Shown in pieces: positions 27,296 through 35,751 of a stretch of DNA of 64,000 nt. Both the position numbers and the translations under genes were made by a program. Source of the stretch: Bacteroides sp. (GTDB lineage Bacteria > Bacteroidota > Bacteroidia > Bacteroidales > Bacteroidaceae). The notes beneath the pieces were generated by a model. That model was not told where the DNA came from. It was given only the letters and a program-made list of their open reading frames with translations, and ran no database searches. The stretch lies in NCBI RefSeq assembly GCF_028690125.1, contig NZ_JAQVBV010000010.1, positions 1 through 64,000 on the forward strand. The letters are read 5' to 3'. How positions within the stretch are numbered: the stretch's first letter is position 1; each line of letters opens with the position of its first letter.

Positions 27296-27767
27296 TGGTT
27301 GCAACGACGTTTTGTTCAGCTTCTATAAAAAGATCAGCCATCCGAAATGCAGAGTTCACAAAGCAATCTTCTTTTAATCCAAAATCGTTTAATGATGCTC
27401 CTCGAAGCATCTCTGTAAGGAATTTAGCTGCTAATTCAACTCTGTTTTTTGTACTGCCGAACCCGATAGTCCCTCGTATTTCTAAGTCGTCCGACACGAT
27501 GAGTCCAGAAGGAGATTCATTACTGATCCAACATTCGTGTACAATAAATGTGTCTTCTTTGTGAAATCCTCTCAGTTTATACCATAATCCATTCCCGGAC
27601 TCAATGATTTCACGGACAACATAGCTATTGCCACAATTCTTTAAACTATCAGTCTGAAGTTGTTTTATTTCTCCACTACTCAGTTTTTCTACAATCTTCT
27701 CCTTTGAAATAATCTTAACCCAGTCACCTTCTTTAATCCCTCTTTTCTGTTCATTTGAATTTTCCAT
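27282..27767 (-). CDS. hypothetical protein
   Basis: 161 residues. An N-terminal SH3-like strand pattern (IKEGDWVKIISKEKI...YVVREIIESGNGLWYKLRGF) is followed by a helical domain of the type DLEIRGTIGFGSTKNRVELAAKFLTEMLRG. Start MENSNEQKRG follows a short gap after the methyltransferase gene. Function unknown. Confidence 0.55.
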   Translation of the reverse strand: MENSNEQKRGIKEGDWVKIISKEKIVEKLSSGEIKQLQTDSLKNCGNSYVVREIIESGNGLWYKLRGFHKEDTFIVHECWISNESPSGLIVSDDLEIRGTIGFGSTKNRVELAAKFLTEMLRGASLNDFGLKEDCFVNSAFRMADLFIEAEQNVVATNAKE

Positions 27768-27800
27768 CGTTCTACTATTTTTTATTTGTTACTATATTGA

Positions 27801-28772
27801 TTACTTAAACATTCCAAGCTCCTTATCCATGCGCATATTGGCAATACCAACAGACATAGGGCTAATCTCAAAAGCTATGTAATTGCGACCGAACTTACGA
27901 GCCACAACGGGTGTTGTTCCGGTACCAGCAAACGGATCAAGCACAACACCTCCTTCGGGACAGCCTGCTTTGATACAATCTACTATCAATTCTTCGGGGA
28001 AGACAGCGAAATGAGCTTCTTTGCAGGCTGCTGTTGGAACCACCCAAACCGAACGTTTATTTGCTTTGTCGGTGTACGTATAATCACGAGTGGTATTCTT
28101 CCGAAACATAGGGTCTGATTCACTTAATACGTTAGTGTCATTAAAATGCTTATACCCCACATTCTCTACTTTACCAACCCTCTTTTTCACACTCGTAACC
28201 GCTTCTTGCTTAATTACCTCGAAATCGTAATAATAGGTCTTGCTTTTAGAGAGAAGAAATATGTACTCATGCGAACGTGTGCAACGATCCTTCACGCTTT
28301 CGGGCATCGGATTGGGTTTACTCCAAATAATATCCTGCCGCAGATACCATCCATCGGCTCGAAGCGCAAAGGCAAGCATCCAGGGAATACCTATCAAGTC
28401 TTTTGGTTTACATCCAGTACATTGTTTTACTAACGTAGCTTTTCCCAACGATCCACGATTTGTACCCTGTTTGTAGTTCATTGCATTATCGGGATAACCT
28501 GCGGCACCCTTCATGGAACCTGCATAAGAATCGCCTATATTTACCCACAGCGTACCATCATCCGTCAGCACCCTACGCACTTCACGGAATACTTCTACCA
28601 ACTTTTCAATGTATGCTTCAGGAGTTTCTTCCAGCCCTATTTGCAGTGGATTACCATAATCACGCAACCCGTAATAGGGCGGTGAAGTAACACAACAGTT
28701 CACGCTTTTATCTGCCAACTGTTTTAGCCCGGCACAACATTCGGTGGTGTATATTTTATTCAATTCTAACAT
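27801..28772 (-). CDS. DNA methyltransferase (N4-cytosine / N6-adenine, beta class)
   Basis: 323 residues. The catalytic motif TSPPYYGLRDYG (residues 29-40) precedes the S-adenosylmethionine motif DPFAGTGTTPVVARKFGRNYIAFEI (from about 280), the motif order of beta-class amino-methyltransferases. An insertion at about residues 115-125 holds a CxxC-like pair (QCTGCKPKDLIG). There is no restriction enzyme gene nearby, so it is an orphan enzyme. Protection of the phage DNA against host restriction is the usual role in phages. The recognition sequence cannot be read from the protein. Confidence 0.9.
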   Translation of the reverse strand: MLELNKIYTTECCAGLKQLADKSVNCCVTSPPYYGLRDYGNPLQIGLEETPEAYIEKLVEVFREVRRVLTDDGTLWVNIGDSYAGSMKGAAGYPDNAMNYKQGTNRGSLGKATLVKQCTGCKPKDLIGIPWMLAFALRADGWYLRQDIIWSKPNPMPESVKDRCTRSHEYIFLLSKSKTYYYDFEVIKQEAVTSVKKRVGKVENVGYKHFNDTNVLSESDPMFRKNTTRDYTYTDKANKRSVWVVPTAACKEAHFAVFPEELIVDCIKAGCPEGGVVLDPFAGTGTTPVVARKFGRNYIAFEISPMSVGIANMRMDKELGMFK

Positions 28773-28782
28773 ATCAGTTACT

Positions 28783-29154
28783 CTATTTTATTCCCACGTG
28801 TTCCCCATCATCCACCGCACAGAAGTGTGCATTTGGACGCTTACACTCCACAAATTCAAGCAGGCAAAGGTTGGCTACATCTACAAGTAATTCCTTGTTT
28901 CCGGTTTTCTGAAACTGCTTCATTCGTTGGATGACGGAAGACACACGATCATAATCAGGTTTATTATTGGCACCAATCATCCCGTAACGCATAGCTCCCA
29001 TGATCAGTCGGTTTCGCATCAATTCTTCAAACTCCGGCGACCACTCCGTTTTACGCAATTCTTCGTAGGTATGAATTTGTGGTTTGCCCGGTTCCAGTTC
29101 GGGCAATCCACATTTCCAACGCCACAGATTATCCACAAAATGTCTATCACTCAT
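28783..29154 (-). CDS. conserved-looking phage protein
   Basis: 123 residues from ATG 29154 (MSDRHFVDNLWRWKCGLPELE), overlapping the previous gene's stop by 8 bases. Pattern: LIMGAMRYGMIGANNKPDYDRVSSVIQRMKQFQKTGNKELLVDVANLCLLEFVECKRPNAHFCAVDDGEH. The TGNKELLVDVANLCLLEF part resembles the helix of MazG- or DUF1599-like nucleotide proteins, but the similarity is short. A role in nucleotide metabolism is a guess supported by the ThyX-like and methyltransferase neighbours. Confidence 0.55.
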   Translation of the reverse strand: MSDRHFVDNLWRWKCGLPELEPGKPQIHTYEELRKTEWSPEFEELMRNRLIMGAMRYGMIGANNKPDYDRVSSVIQRMKQFQKTGNKELLVDVANLCLLEFVECKRPNAHFCAVDDGEHVGIK

Positions 29155-29737
29155 GACCACCTTTGTTTATAAACTCCTCGAAATAAGGCAAACCCCTAAC
29201 CATGTCGCAAAAAGCACCCCAGTCTTCCACTAAGCGATGATTCTTGCGCTGGTGGTATAGGTTGCGAAGCTGCATATAATTGGTATTGACACGCATAAAT
29301 AGTTCGATACCCTGCGGACAGTTACTTAGCAGGATGATAAGATTCTCGTAGGACGGATCTTCATTGAACTTATCGGCCAACCGCTGCACCAGTTCAATGG
29401 TTTCGGGTAGCACATACTTGTTGAATGAACCTTTGGCTACGATTCCGGCAAGGCGGTGCATCTTGCTGCTTGAGGTCACAATGTCGATGAAATGATAACG
29501 CTGCAATTCGGGCGAGAAGTAGTTCGGATACTTGATGTCAAATGCTACTCGGATGCCTGTAAGAAAGTTAGGATGTCCGCTATTCGATGGGGACTTAGCC
29601 AAAGATATGGCTCTTTTCAAAGATTCCTCATATTCCTGATCGTTATCATAATCCGGAAGTTCGGTGCGCATAGCGTTTCTACATGCAATGATGCTTTCTC
29701 TGAGTTCGTAAATTTGTAAATTACTGATTTCTACCAT
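29147..29737 (-). CDS. ThyX-like (flavin-dependent thymidylate synthase) protein, divergent
   Basis: 196 residues. Two regions resemble ThyX. SGHPNFLTGIRVAFDIKYPNYFSPELQRYHFIDIVTSSSKMHRL lines up with the substrate-binding RHR...S...S.R region. SNCPQGIELFMRVNTNYMQLRNLYHQRKNHRLVEDWGAF lines up with the FWTVNARSLMNFLNLR...AQWEI region. The canonical RHRxxSxNE signature is changed to RYHFIDIVTSSSK, so it may use a different substrate or only bind nucleotide. Genuine ThyX makes dTMP from dUMP using FAD and folate. Confidence 0.5.
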   Translation of the reverse strand: MVEISNLQIYELRESIIACRNAMRTELPDYDNDQEYEESLKRAISLAKSPSNSGHPNFLTGIRVAFDIKYPNYFSPELQRYHFIDIVTSSSKMHRLAGIVAKGSFNKYVLPETIELVQRLADKFNEDPSYENLIILLSNCPQGIELFMRVNTNYMQLRNLYHQRKNHRLVEDWGAFCDMVRGLPYFEEFINKGGHE

Positions 29738-29774
29738 GATTTTGTATTCGTTGATTAATTAAACACATCTAAGT

Positions 29775-30026
29775 TTATCGCGCCACCCTACAGAAGAAAT
29801 ACTTCCCCTTCGTCAAGTATGGCACATAAGTTCTGCTGTTATCATTATGCTTCCGTAAAGCCTGTTTGGCTGTGTAGGCGTCCTCGAATGTATCAGTCGA
29901 AAAACCTCTGTACCGGTGTTCACCTTCGGCTTTAAACTGGAGTTGAAACATTATGCTGCTGGTGTCAATATTCAAGCATTTGCCTACTCTTGCTTTGACA
30001 ATCTTCTTCGGATTACTCGTCTCCAT
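29775..30026 (-). CDS. small hypothetical protein
   Basis: 83 residues from ATG 30026 (METSNPKKIVKARVGKCLNIDTSSIMFQLQFKAEGE). Basic, beta-rich, with FSTDTFEDAYTAKQALRKHNDN in the middle. An upstream in-frame start exists but overlaps the next gene heavily. Function unknown. Confidence 0.55.
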   Translation of the reverse strand: METSNPKKIVKARVGKCLNIDTSSIMFQLQFKAEGEHRYRGFSTDTFEDAYTAKQALRKHNDNSRTYVPYLTKGKYFFCRVAR

Positions 30027-30525
30027 CTTCCTTATCTTTGAATATCCGTTTGTATTCACTTGCCGTAATCTCCACGCAATCCGAAGGAATTTTCGCTTTC
30101 CATTTATCGACCACGACAAACCCAAAATATTCTTCATTCGCTTTGTCGCCGGAGAAGCCAATAGAAGCTGACTTGAAATGATTTCCTTCATAACCAACCA
30201 CATTATTCAACTCATCAATATCTACAATGGGAAGCGATTTAATCTCTTCCATGATAGCCTTTCCCTCTTTGCAGTTCAGTTTGGGCATCCACTCATTTAC
30301 TCCGCATCCAGATTCTTTCCAAACTTTCGTATCTACCGGAGAGACAGGAGCACCGCACGATGATATACCGCCCACATAAGAAATGCGACTGGGACGATAC
30401 TGTTTAAATCCGTACTTGTCAAGAAATGCAATGACTGCATCCTGGCATTTGTCTCCACGCTGACAAAGTTCATTGAGCTTTGCACCCGTTTTGCTATCTT
30501 TCTTTACTTTAAAATATAATTCCAT
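30013..30525 (-). CDS. hypothetical protein
   Basis: 170 residues, starting MELYFKVKKDSKTGAKLNELCQRGDKCQDAVIAFLDKYGF. The C-terminal end DCVEITASEYKRIFKDKEDG resembles the end of the next gene's product (NFIEITKKEACELFELTK), so the two may be related early proteins. Function unknown. Confidence 0.6.
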   Translation of the reverse strand: MELYFKVKKDSKTGAKLNELCQRGDKCQDAVIAFLDKYGFKQYRPSRISYVGGISSCGAPVSPVDTKVWKESGCGVNEWMPKLNCKEGKAIMEEIKSLPIVDIDELNNVVGYEGNHFKSASIGFSGDKANEEYFGFVVVDKWKAKIPSDCVEITASEYKRIFKDKEDGDE

Positions 30526-30533
30526 ATCTGTTG

Positions 30534-31037
30534 TTATTTAGTCAGTTCAAATAGTTCACACGCTTCTTTCTTCGTAATCTCTATGAAGTTTTCGTCTTTC
30601 GGTTCGTGATGATCGTCCAGATGAAGAACGACGACATCACCTGCCATTTCCAAGAAAGGGGTGTGGAACTCGCCACAATAATCTATCCCTATTTCGTCAA
30701 GAAGACGGAAGGCTGAATACGATTTGAGAGATTCAAGGAATTTCTCCATCTCCCGTCCGGCTTTCGTCCGCTTAGATGGGTAGAATAGGCCTTTGCGTTT
30801 GCCGTCTTCCTTCCACACAGTCAAGTCCACCTCTTCCGGATGAAGAAAGTAGAAGCCTACCGGGATGGGAATTCTCCTTGCTCCCTGATCTGTAAACCCT
30901 GCGAACTTTTCATAAGCGTAAGGAATGTGTTGCTTCAAGAGCACTTTATTTTCTTCTTTGGTCTTGAGTTCCTTTTCACGTTGCTCTACCAGCTTCTGAT
31001 AGATAGAGCTGTCTTTGTTTACTATTTTGTAGTACAT
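30534..31037 (-). CDS. hypothetical protein
   Basis: 167 residues. A coiled-coil start (MYYKIVNKDSSIYQKLVEQREKELKTKEENKVLLKQHIPYAYEKF) is followed by an alpha/beta region. The terminal motif NFIEITKKEACELFELTK resembles the end of the 170-residue neighbour. Eight bases separate the two genes. Function unknown. Confidence 0.6.
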   Translation of the reverse strand: MYYKIVNKDSSIYQKLVEQREKELKTKEENKVLLKQHIPYAYEKFAGFTDQGARRIPIPVGFYFLHPEEVDLTVWKEDGKRKGLFYPSKRTKAGREMEKFLESLKSYSAFRLLDEIGIDYCGEFHTPFLEMAGDVVVLHLDDHHEPKDENFIEITKKEACELFELTK

Positions 31038-31076
31038 ATTCTATTATTTATAAATGATTATACCGTAGAAAGCACA

Positions 31077-31349
31077 TTATATATAATTATAATAGGTTTT
31101 CATAACGCTCTCCACTTGCCACCAAGTCTGATTCTTGAAATACTTAATCGGATTAGCTTTATTTGAAGAATGAATGCACAAAGTCATCTTTGAAAGATAT
31201 AAATCCATTCGAAAACCTAAATCACTATCTTCAAAAGAAACCCTAAAACAATTACAATCGCATCCTAAGTATTGTAGATGAAATTTTCCAGCCATCAAAC
31301 GAGCTTTTTTCACATCATCCGTAAAATTATCTTTAGTATATTTTTTCAT
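31077..31349 (-). CDS. small hypothetical protein
   Basis: 90 residues, starting MKKYTKDNFTDDVKKARLMAGKFHLQYLGCDCNCFRVSFED, with a GCDCNCF cluster. Eight bases follow the stop of the 116-residue gene. Function unknown. Confidence 0.5.
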   Translation of the reverse strand: MKKYTKDNFTDDVKKARLMAGKFHLQYLGCDCNCFRVSFEDSDLGFRMDLYLSKMTLCIHSSNKANPIKYFKNQTWWQVESVMKTYYNYI

Positions 31350-31357
31350 GACTGTAA

Positions 31358-31708
31358 TTATTCCTCACTATTTTGTTGGTTATTATCGTTTGGATATTCA
31401 TAGTTGATTACATCTCCTTCTACATATTCTTTCAGTAACTCAGCCATGTCCAGCCCTTGATTCTGAAAGAACAAATGTGTTGATGCCAGCAATGCGACAA
31501 GACTTCCCAGCGAGAGATACATTTTTGAACAGGTATTCCTTCCTGAACTTTCGGGGTTCTCCACACAAAGCAAATAAGCGTCTTCTTCTGTTTTAGCCAC
31601 GGTTATAAGCCGATGGTCTTTGAACTCAGAACGGATGTAATCGACTATTTCGACTTCTCTTTGTTCGTCCGTCCCGAATCCTAATGTAACGGTTCCATAT
31701 TCACTCAT
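31358..31708 (-). CDS. small hypothetical protein
   Basis: 116 residues, acidic, starting MSEYGTVTLGFGTDEQREVEIVDYIRSEFKDHRLITVAKTEEDAYLLCVENPESSGRNTCSKMYLSLGSLVALLAS. It contains one hydrophobic stretch (SLGSLVALLASTHLFF) too short to be confidently a membrane segment. Function unknown. Confidence 0.5.
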   Translation of the reverse strand: MSEYGTVTLGFGTDEQREVEIVDYIRSEFKDHRLITVAKTEEDAYLLCVENPESSGRNTCSKMYLSLGSLVALLASTHLFFQNQGLDMAELLKEYVEGDVINYEYPNDNNQQNSEE

Positions 31709-31716
31709 GGCACTTA

Positions 31717-31944
31717 CTATTTTTCTTTTGAATCAAAACATACACTGTTAAACCAGCCATCTATACCACTGAGTTTAACCCTTGTATGATAAGAATGAAC
31801 TTCAACCTCTGTTACTTGATATTCACAACTTATCTTCAAAATAGAATGATCTGAGTACTCTCCGAATCTTTGTTGCTCAGGGGAACACCCTGTGAATACT
31901 ACAATGTCATTTGTTTCCATCTTTGGTCCTTTCTTTTTAGCCAT
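31717..31944 (-). CDS. small hypothetical protein
   Basis: 75 residues from ATG 31944 (MAKKKGPKMETNDIVVFTGCSPEQQRFGEYSDHS). The start overlaps the stop of the 58-residue gene upstream (ATGGCTAA), a translational-coupling arrangement that decides the start. SH3-like beta pattern (DIVVFTGC...ISCEYQVTEVEVHSYHTRVKLSGI). Function unknown. Confidence 0.55.
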   Translation of the reverse strand: MAKKKGPKMETNDIVVFTGCSPEQQRFGEYSDHSILKISCEYQVTEVEVHSYHTRVKLSGIDGWFNSVCFDSKEK

Positions 31945-32113
31945 TTTCTTCAATATCTTTTTGAATATCGCTATACTCCTTGATAGCTTCATTCAACGCT
32001 TTAACCGGGCGCATTCCATTGTGAGCATTCCATAATGCTTGTTGCACAACCCACACTTCGGCATCCATCTCTTTGGCTGTTTCTAATAAGCCTTTTATCA
32101 CTTCTTGGTCCAT
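31937..32113 (-). CDS. 58-residue hypothetical protein
   Basis: A short reading frame starting MDQEVIKGLLETAKEMDAEV and continuing WVVQQALWNAHNGMRPVKAL, fully helical and acidic. It fills the gap between two small genes, shares the ATGGCTAA overlap with the next gene and has no competing frame, so it is probably real. Function unknown. Confidence 0.55.
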   Translation of the reverse strand: MDQEVIKGLLETAKEMDAEVWVVQQALWNAHNGMRPVKALNEAIKEYSDIQKDIEENG

Positions 32114-32135
32114 AACTTAGCCCTTTCTCTTTAAA

Positions 32136-32354
32136 TTACATATTCTCACGTAAGTGTTCTCTGAAATCCAAGAACCGGGAAATAGCCTTATGCAATCTCT
32201 TGGCTTCACTTTCGTTTAAAGTGATTTCACCTATTTCATTATCGAATTCCATTCGCAAATCGCAAGTGTTGAAGTTGTAATCTATCTCCAGTCCTCTTTT
32301 TCTGGAACGAATTACCCTGATTAGTTCCGGTCGCATTGACTTCTTTGCTTTCAT
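32136..32354 (-). CDS. small hypothetical protein
   Basis: 72 residues from ATG 32354 (MKAKKSMRPELIRVIRSRKRGLEIDYNFNTCDLRMEF), which follows the stop of the 126-residue gene by 13 bases. A basic start is followed by a beta hairpin and an amphipathic helix (ESEAKRLHKAISRFLDFREHL). Function unknown. Confidence 0.5.
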   Translation of the reverse strand: MKAKKSMRPELIRVIRSRKRGLEIDYNFNTCDLRMEFDNEIGEITLNESEAKRLHKAISRFLDFREHLRENM

Positions 32355-32367
32355 GTCTTCGTGGGAG

Positions 32368-32748
32368 TTAGTCGAATTTAGCCGGAAAGTTTTCAGCAAA
32401 CAAGAATTCACCGGCATTGCAATCCCATTCAATTTCCTTGCATCCCTCACAATTGCGGAAGGCACTTGTGTGTTCGTCATACAAAGCGCATAAGACGATT
32501 AAGTGTTCGGAACATTTGCAAGTGAAACATTCATTATTATATTCTTTGTAAGCATCAAGGTCCGAAATCACTTTGGACAGTAACGAACGACTTTCGGTGT
32601 TATCATGCACACTCATATTCAGGAATGTACCACTACTATACATATCTATATCTGCAACCAGCTTTTGCAGAACCAATTGATTGAGTATATCCAAAGCCAA
32701 CTCTGGATTCTCATAAAATGCCGGGGTAAAAAAGTCTTTTCTTTCCAT
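32368..32748 (-). CDS. hypothetical Cys-containing protein
   Basis: 126 residues starting MERKDFFTPAFYENPELALDILNQLVLQKLVADIDMYSSG. Cys at CFTCKCSEHLIVLC and CEGCKEIEWDC could form a zinc site. Function unknown. Confidence 0.55.
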   Translation of the reverse strand: MERKDFFTPAFYENPELALDILNQLVLQKLVADIDMYSSGTFLNMSVHDNTESRSLLSKVISDLDAYKEYNNECFTCKCSEHLIVLCALYDEHTSAFRNCEGCKEIEWDCNAGEFLFAENFPAKFD

Positions 32749-32777
32749 ATTCTTTTAATGTTAATTGTTTTCGATTA

Positions 32778-33119
32778 TCATTTCCAGTTCTCAACACTCA
32801 CTATTTTAAGTCTATGCTGAAACTTAGTTCTGTTTGTAAAGTCAAACTCATGCTCTACTTTCAATTCAGAATCAACTTGTCTTATTTCGTACATCGTTGT
32901 CCTTAACAGGGGGTTATTTAATGTAAGCTTACCCGACTTCAGGCGTTTTCCAAACCATCGCGGACTTCTTACATTATAGCCTTGAGGTGTGATGCAACGA
33001 ATGGTATCTCGCAAGTCCTTTAATCCCCTGGCGAACAGGTAAACGTGATCTGTTGCTTCGGAGAAACCAAAAGGATCACTTTTCGGATGCTGGGCGGCTT
33101 TGATGATGTATCGGTTCAT
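32778..33119 (-). CDS. small basic hypothetical protein
   Basis: 113 residues, starting MNRYIIKAAQHPKSDPFGFSEATDHVYLFARGLKDLRDTIRCITPQGYNVRSPRWFGKRLKSGKL. Basic and beta-rich, perhaps nucleic-acid binding by charge alone. Function unknown. Confidence 0.5.
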   Translation of the reverse strand: MNRYIIKAAQHPKSDPFGFSEATDHVYLFARGLKDLRDTIRCITPQGYNVRSPRWFGKRLKSGKLTLNNPLLRTTMYEIRQVDSELKVEHEFDFTNRTKFQHRLKIVSVENWK

Positions 33120-33130
33120 ATTATATCAAA

Positions 33131-33286
33131 TTAGATGTTATATACACAACCTGCACAAACACTATTGTTGTTTTTTACAATGGCTATTGCATAGCTTACT
33201 TTCTTGCGGTGACACCTCGCATCGGAGTTTTTATAATTCACATAAAACTCATCTCCGCATACTGGTTTAAAGTTCGTTTTACTCAT
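33131..33286 (-). CDS. 51-residue Cys-containing protein
   Basis: Starts MSKTNFKPVCGDEFYVNYKN and ends VCAGCVYNI, with four Cys (10, 25, 44, 47) and a His in between, which could bind zinc. It is read directly between the 113-residue gene and the PAPS-reductase-like gene, with 8 bases to the latter. Function unknown. Confidence 0.5.
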   Translation of the reverse strand: MSKTNFKPVCGDEFYVNYKNSDARCHRKKVSYAIAIVKNNNSVCAGCVYNI

Positions 33287-33294
33287 ATTTATCG

Positions 33295-34119
33295 TTACTC
33301 AATTTGATTTAAAATTTCTCTCTGAATAATTTCCTTTGCATTGAAACTGAATAAGCCTTTCTTTAGCTCGTGGAACTCTGCAATGGGGATTTCATTAATG
33401 TAATAGTAGAAAGCCTCGTATCCGTCCACAAAGTTTTGAGCAAGAAAACCATTAGGATGAGTATTCATGTATCGTTCAACTGCTACAATCACGCATTTTG
33501 CATAGCGGGGAAACATCTTGAACTCTAATTGCATCTGCTTACAATTGCAGAGAGGGCAACCGACGCAACCGTGACGATTCAGATTGTATGGATCGTCATA
33601 ATACTTTGAGTATGGCAAATCATAATAAAGAATGTAACTCCAAACATCATCTTCCGTCCATCCGATAATAGGAAGAATATGTATTGCTCCTTTCATCCAC
33701 TTACGGGTATCACATTGTTCAGGTTCGTAATCTTTCCGGTTCTGGCTTTCCGATGCTCTCATGCCTTCAATACTACGTTTCCCAATACCATAACGCTCTT
33801 TCAGTTCTTCACAACAAAACCGCCGAAGTCGTGATGGAAACCCCTTCCCCTCAATCAGTTTAAAGAAAGATCTTTCTGGGTGCATTATCTGCACTTGTGA
33901 ATAATTCTTTTTTATGAAACTGATTGTTCCGGGTGGATCTACGGTAGTGTTGGCATAGATTGCATTGTATTTGATACCTGCACGTTCAGCAAGGTTAAGG
34001 ATAACTACGCTATCTTTTCCACCGGAGAAGCCAAGATTTAAAGGATTGTCACGCTCCATACTACGAAGAAAGTCGATTGCTTGCCGGATTTTCAAGTATA
34101 ATTCCCAACTTATGCTCAT
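33295..34119 (-). CDS. PAPS reductase-like / PP-loop protein
   Basis: 274 residues. The PP-loop ATP pyrophosphatase motif NLGFSGGKDSVVILNLAERAGI lies near residues 27-47. The later cysteines RRFCCEELK (about 100) and HGCVGCPLCNC (about 185-195) can hold an iron-sulphur cluster. Such proteins reduce phosphoadenylyl sulphate, or in phages and DndC-like systems activate or transfer sulphur. No dndB/D/E genes are nearby. A phage sulphur-handling or nucleotide-modification role is possible but unproved. Confidence 0.85.
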   Translation of the reverse strand: MSISWELYLKIRQAIDFLRSMERDNPLNLGFSGGKDSVVILNLAERAGIKYNAIYANTTVDPPGTISFIKKNYSQVQIMHPERSFFKLIEGKGFPSRLRRFCCEELKERYGIGKRSIEGMRASESQNRKDYEPEQCDTRKWMKGAIHILPIIGWTEDDVWSYILYYDLPYSKYYDDPYNLNRHGCVGCPLCNCKQMQLEFKMFPRYAKCVIVAVERYMNTHPNGFLAQNFVDGYEAFYYYINEIPIAEFHELKKGLFSFNAKEIIQREILNQIE

Positions 34120-34121
34120 TT

Positions 34122-34583
34122 CTATTTTGATTTTAACATTCCAAAATTCTTAACCGTTCCATAAAATCCTCCTTGCCACCAAACACACGGAAAAGAAAAG
34201 TCTGCTTCATATTCTTCATACGTATCATATTCTTTTGCCCAATCGTGCCCCGGATGGTCTTTGTTATTCTTGGCTTCAATGAATTCTTCCTGATAATGAC
34301 AATAGTACTCAGGTTCTCTTCCAAACTCTTCTTCAAGAGGTTCAAGCAATGTTTCTTCGTCAAAATCATCGGCATCAATATCTGTTTTACTATCAATACG
34401 GATAAGCCAATAATCAGGTCGTTGGTCTATAGATTTCACATACACTAATTGTAATCCGTCTCCTATGATTGTCGAACAGACAACTGGTTGTATTTCGTAA
34501 TCTTTCCCCCAAAATGATACAGTTCTTTTTTCTGTTTCGCTGGCAATTAGCTCTTCAATAGTCATGTCATCTATATTCTTCAT
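34122..34583 (-). CDS. hypothetical acidic protein
   Basis: 153 residues, very acidic and rich in aromatic residues, starting MKNIDDMTIEELIASETEKRTVSFWGKDYEIQPVVCSTIIGDGLQLVYVKSIDQRP. Its two-base separation from the PAPS-reductase-like gene suggests shared function. Acidic DNA mimicry could be imagined but nothing proves it. Function unknown. Confidence 0.55.
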   Translation of the reverse strand: MKNIDDMTIEELIASETEKRTVSFWGKDYEIQPVVCSTIIGDGLQLVYVKSIDQRPDYWLIRIDSKTDIDADDFDEETLLEPLEEEFGREPEYYCHYQEEFIEAKNNKDHPGHDWAKEYDTYEEYEADFSFPCVWWQGGFYGTVKNFGMLKSK

Positions 34584-34595
34584 CTTTAATTCGTA

Positions 34596-35489
34596 TTATC
34601 CTAATTGACTTGCCATCCTATTAATCACCTTCTGAATCCTATCGCACCGCAGAAAGTTCTCCGCTTTGATTTGGCGAGAACGCTCTTCCTTCAGCTTCTC
34701 CAGTTTCTTATCAGCACTTAGCACCTTCCTGATAGGTTCGTCTGTTCTGTCGAAAAGATAAAAAGAAGCTATATTGCGAAGTGTGGTATCATTCTCTACC
34801 ACCCACCACATATTATTTAGATTGTGGTAAACGATGCCTCGGTGCAGGTAGCCATCGTAGGAGTAGAAGTACTTCAAATCTCCACAGACTATCTTCTTAT
34901 TGTCACGGTCGTTGTTGTTCTGCGACAAGTCATAATCACTCAATGCCGATTGAGCATCGGCCAGAGAAGATATATTCTGCCTTTTATGGCACGACTCTCG
35001 GTACTCTTTCATTATTCGTTCTTCGGCCTTCTCCGGAAGATCGGTGAACGTAACCGTAGCGTCGCACAGTGGCGTAAGGGCTGCTATAAGCGAGTTGATG
35101 GCTACTTTGAGCCTAAGCCGTATCAGATAAGGGAATTTCTTATATTTATCGAAATCATAATATCCGCCATTCCGGTTCTCGGACGGGGTAACGTTTTGGT
35201 AAAACTCCAATATGAAACTACTCATGTGTATTTCGCTTTGAAATTCCAATCCGTGCCAATTGCCATATCCGTGATAGCTGGATAATATAGGAGATTGTCT
35301 TTCTATACGTGGGTTTTTGCCTACTTCTGCACCCTTTTTCCGCATGGTTTGCAACGCTGCACAATAGAGGTGATGGTGTACCCAATTGTGAACTTTATCC
35401 CAACGGTCATTAGGGTTGTCTCCCAAAAGACACACGCTTAGGAAAGGGTTCTTGTATCCAAATCGGATATCTACTTTTAGTTTTCCCAT
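34596..35489 (-). CDS. hypothetical protein
   Basis: 297 residues from ATG 35489 (MGKLKVDIRFGYKNPFLSVCLLGDNPND); an upstream start at 35519 would overlap the previous gene. The second half is helical with a repeated basic pattern (KKLEKLKEERSRQIKAENFLRCDRIQKVINRM). It includes an HHHLYC cluster near residue 40. Function unknown. Confidence 0.55.
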   Translation of the reverse strand: MGKLKVDIRFGYKNPFLSVCLLGDNPNDRWDKVHNWVHHHLYCAALQTMRKKGAEVGKNPRIERQSPILSSYHGYGNWHGLEFQSEIHMSSFILEFYQNVTPSENRNGGYYDFDKYKKFPYLIRLRLKVAINSLIAALTPLCDATVTFTDLPEKAEERIMKEYRESCHKRQNISSLADAQSALSDYDLSQNNNDRDNKKIVCGDLKYFYSYDGYLHRGIVYHNLNNMWWVVENDTTLRNIASFYLFDRTDEPIRKVLSADKKLEKLKEERSRQIKAENFLRCDRIQKVINRMASQLG

Positions 35490-35508
35490 TGTATCATCTT
35501 TTACAGAA

Positions 35509-35739
35509 TTACACCTCATCGTCCTTTTCCTCGAACGTGTTCGTCGTATTCAGTACCCCGGCACTGTCTGCCGTCATCCCGTCACGAATGAAAACCTTGT
35601 CAGCTATCATCTCTTCATAAGTTGAGTGAGAGATAAGCATTTTGTAACAGCACCCATCAACGTATAGGTTACATTCCATCAAAGCAACATCTTGCAATAA
35701 TCGCTTTGCATCTATTTGTAGGATTCTATTCTTTGCCAT
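35509..35739 (-). CDS. small hypothetical protein
   Basis: 76 residues, starting MAKNRILQIDAKRLLQDVALMECNLYVDGCCYKMLISHSTYEEMIADKVFIRDG. Acidic C-terminus. Thirteen bases after the 212-residue gene. Function unknown. Confidence 0.5.
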   Translation of the reverse strand: MAKNRILQIDAKRLLQDVALMECNLYVDGCCYKMLISHSTYEEMIADKVFIRDGMTADSAGVLNTTNTFEEKDDEV

Positions 35740-35751
35740 ATCATTCTTGAT

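Noticed and set aside
27801..28772. Restriction-modification system
   Set aside because: Only the methyltransferase is present; no restriction endonuclease or specificity gene lies near it.
33295..34119. Complete Dnd phosphorothioation system
   Set aside because: Only one PP-loop protein is present; no dndB, dndD or dndE partners are seen.
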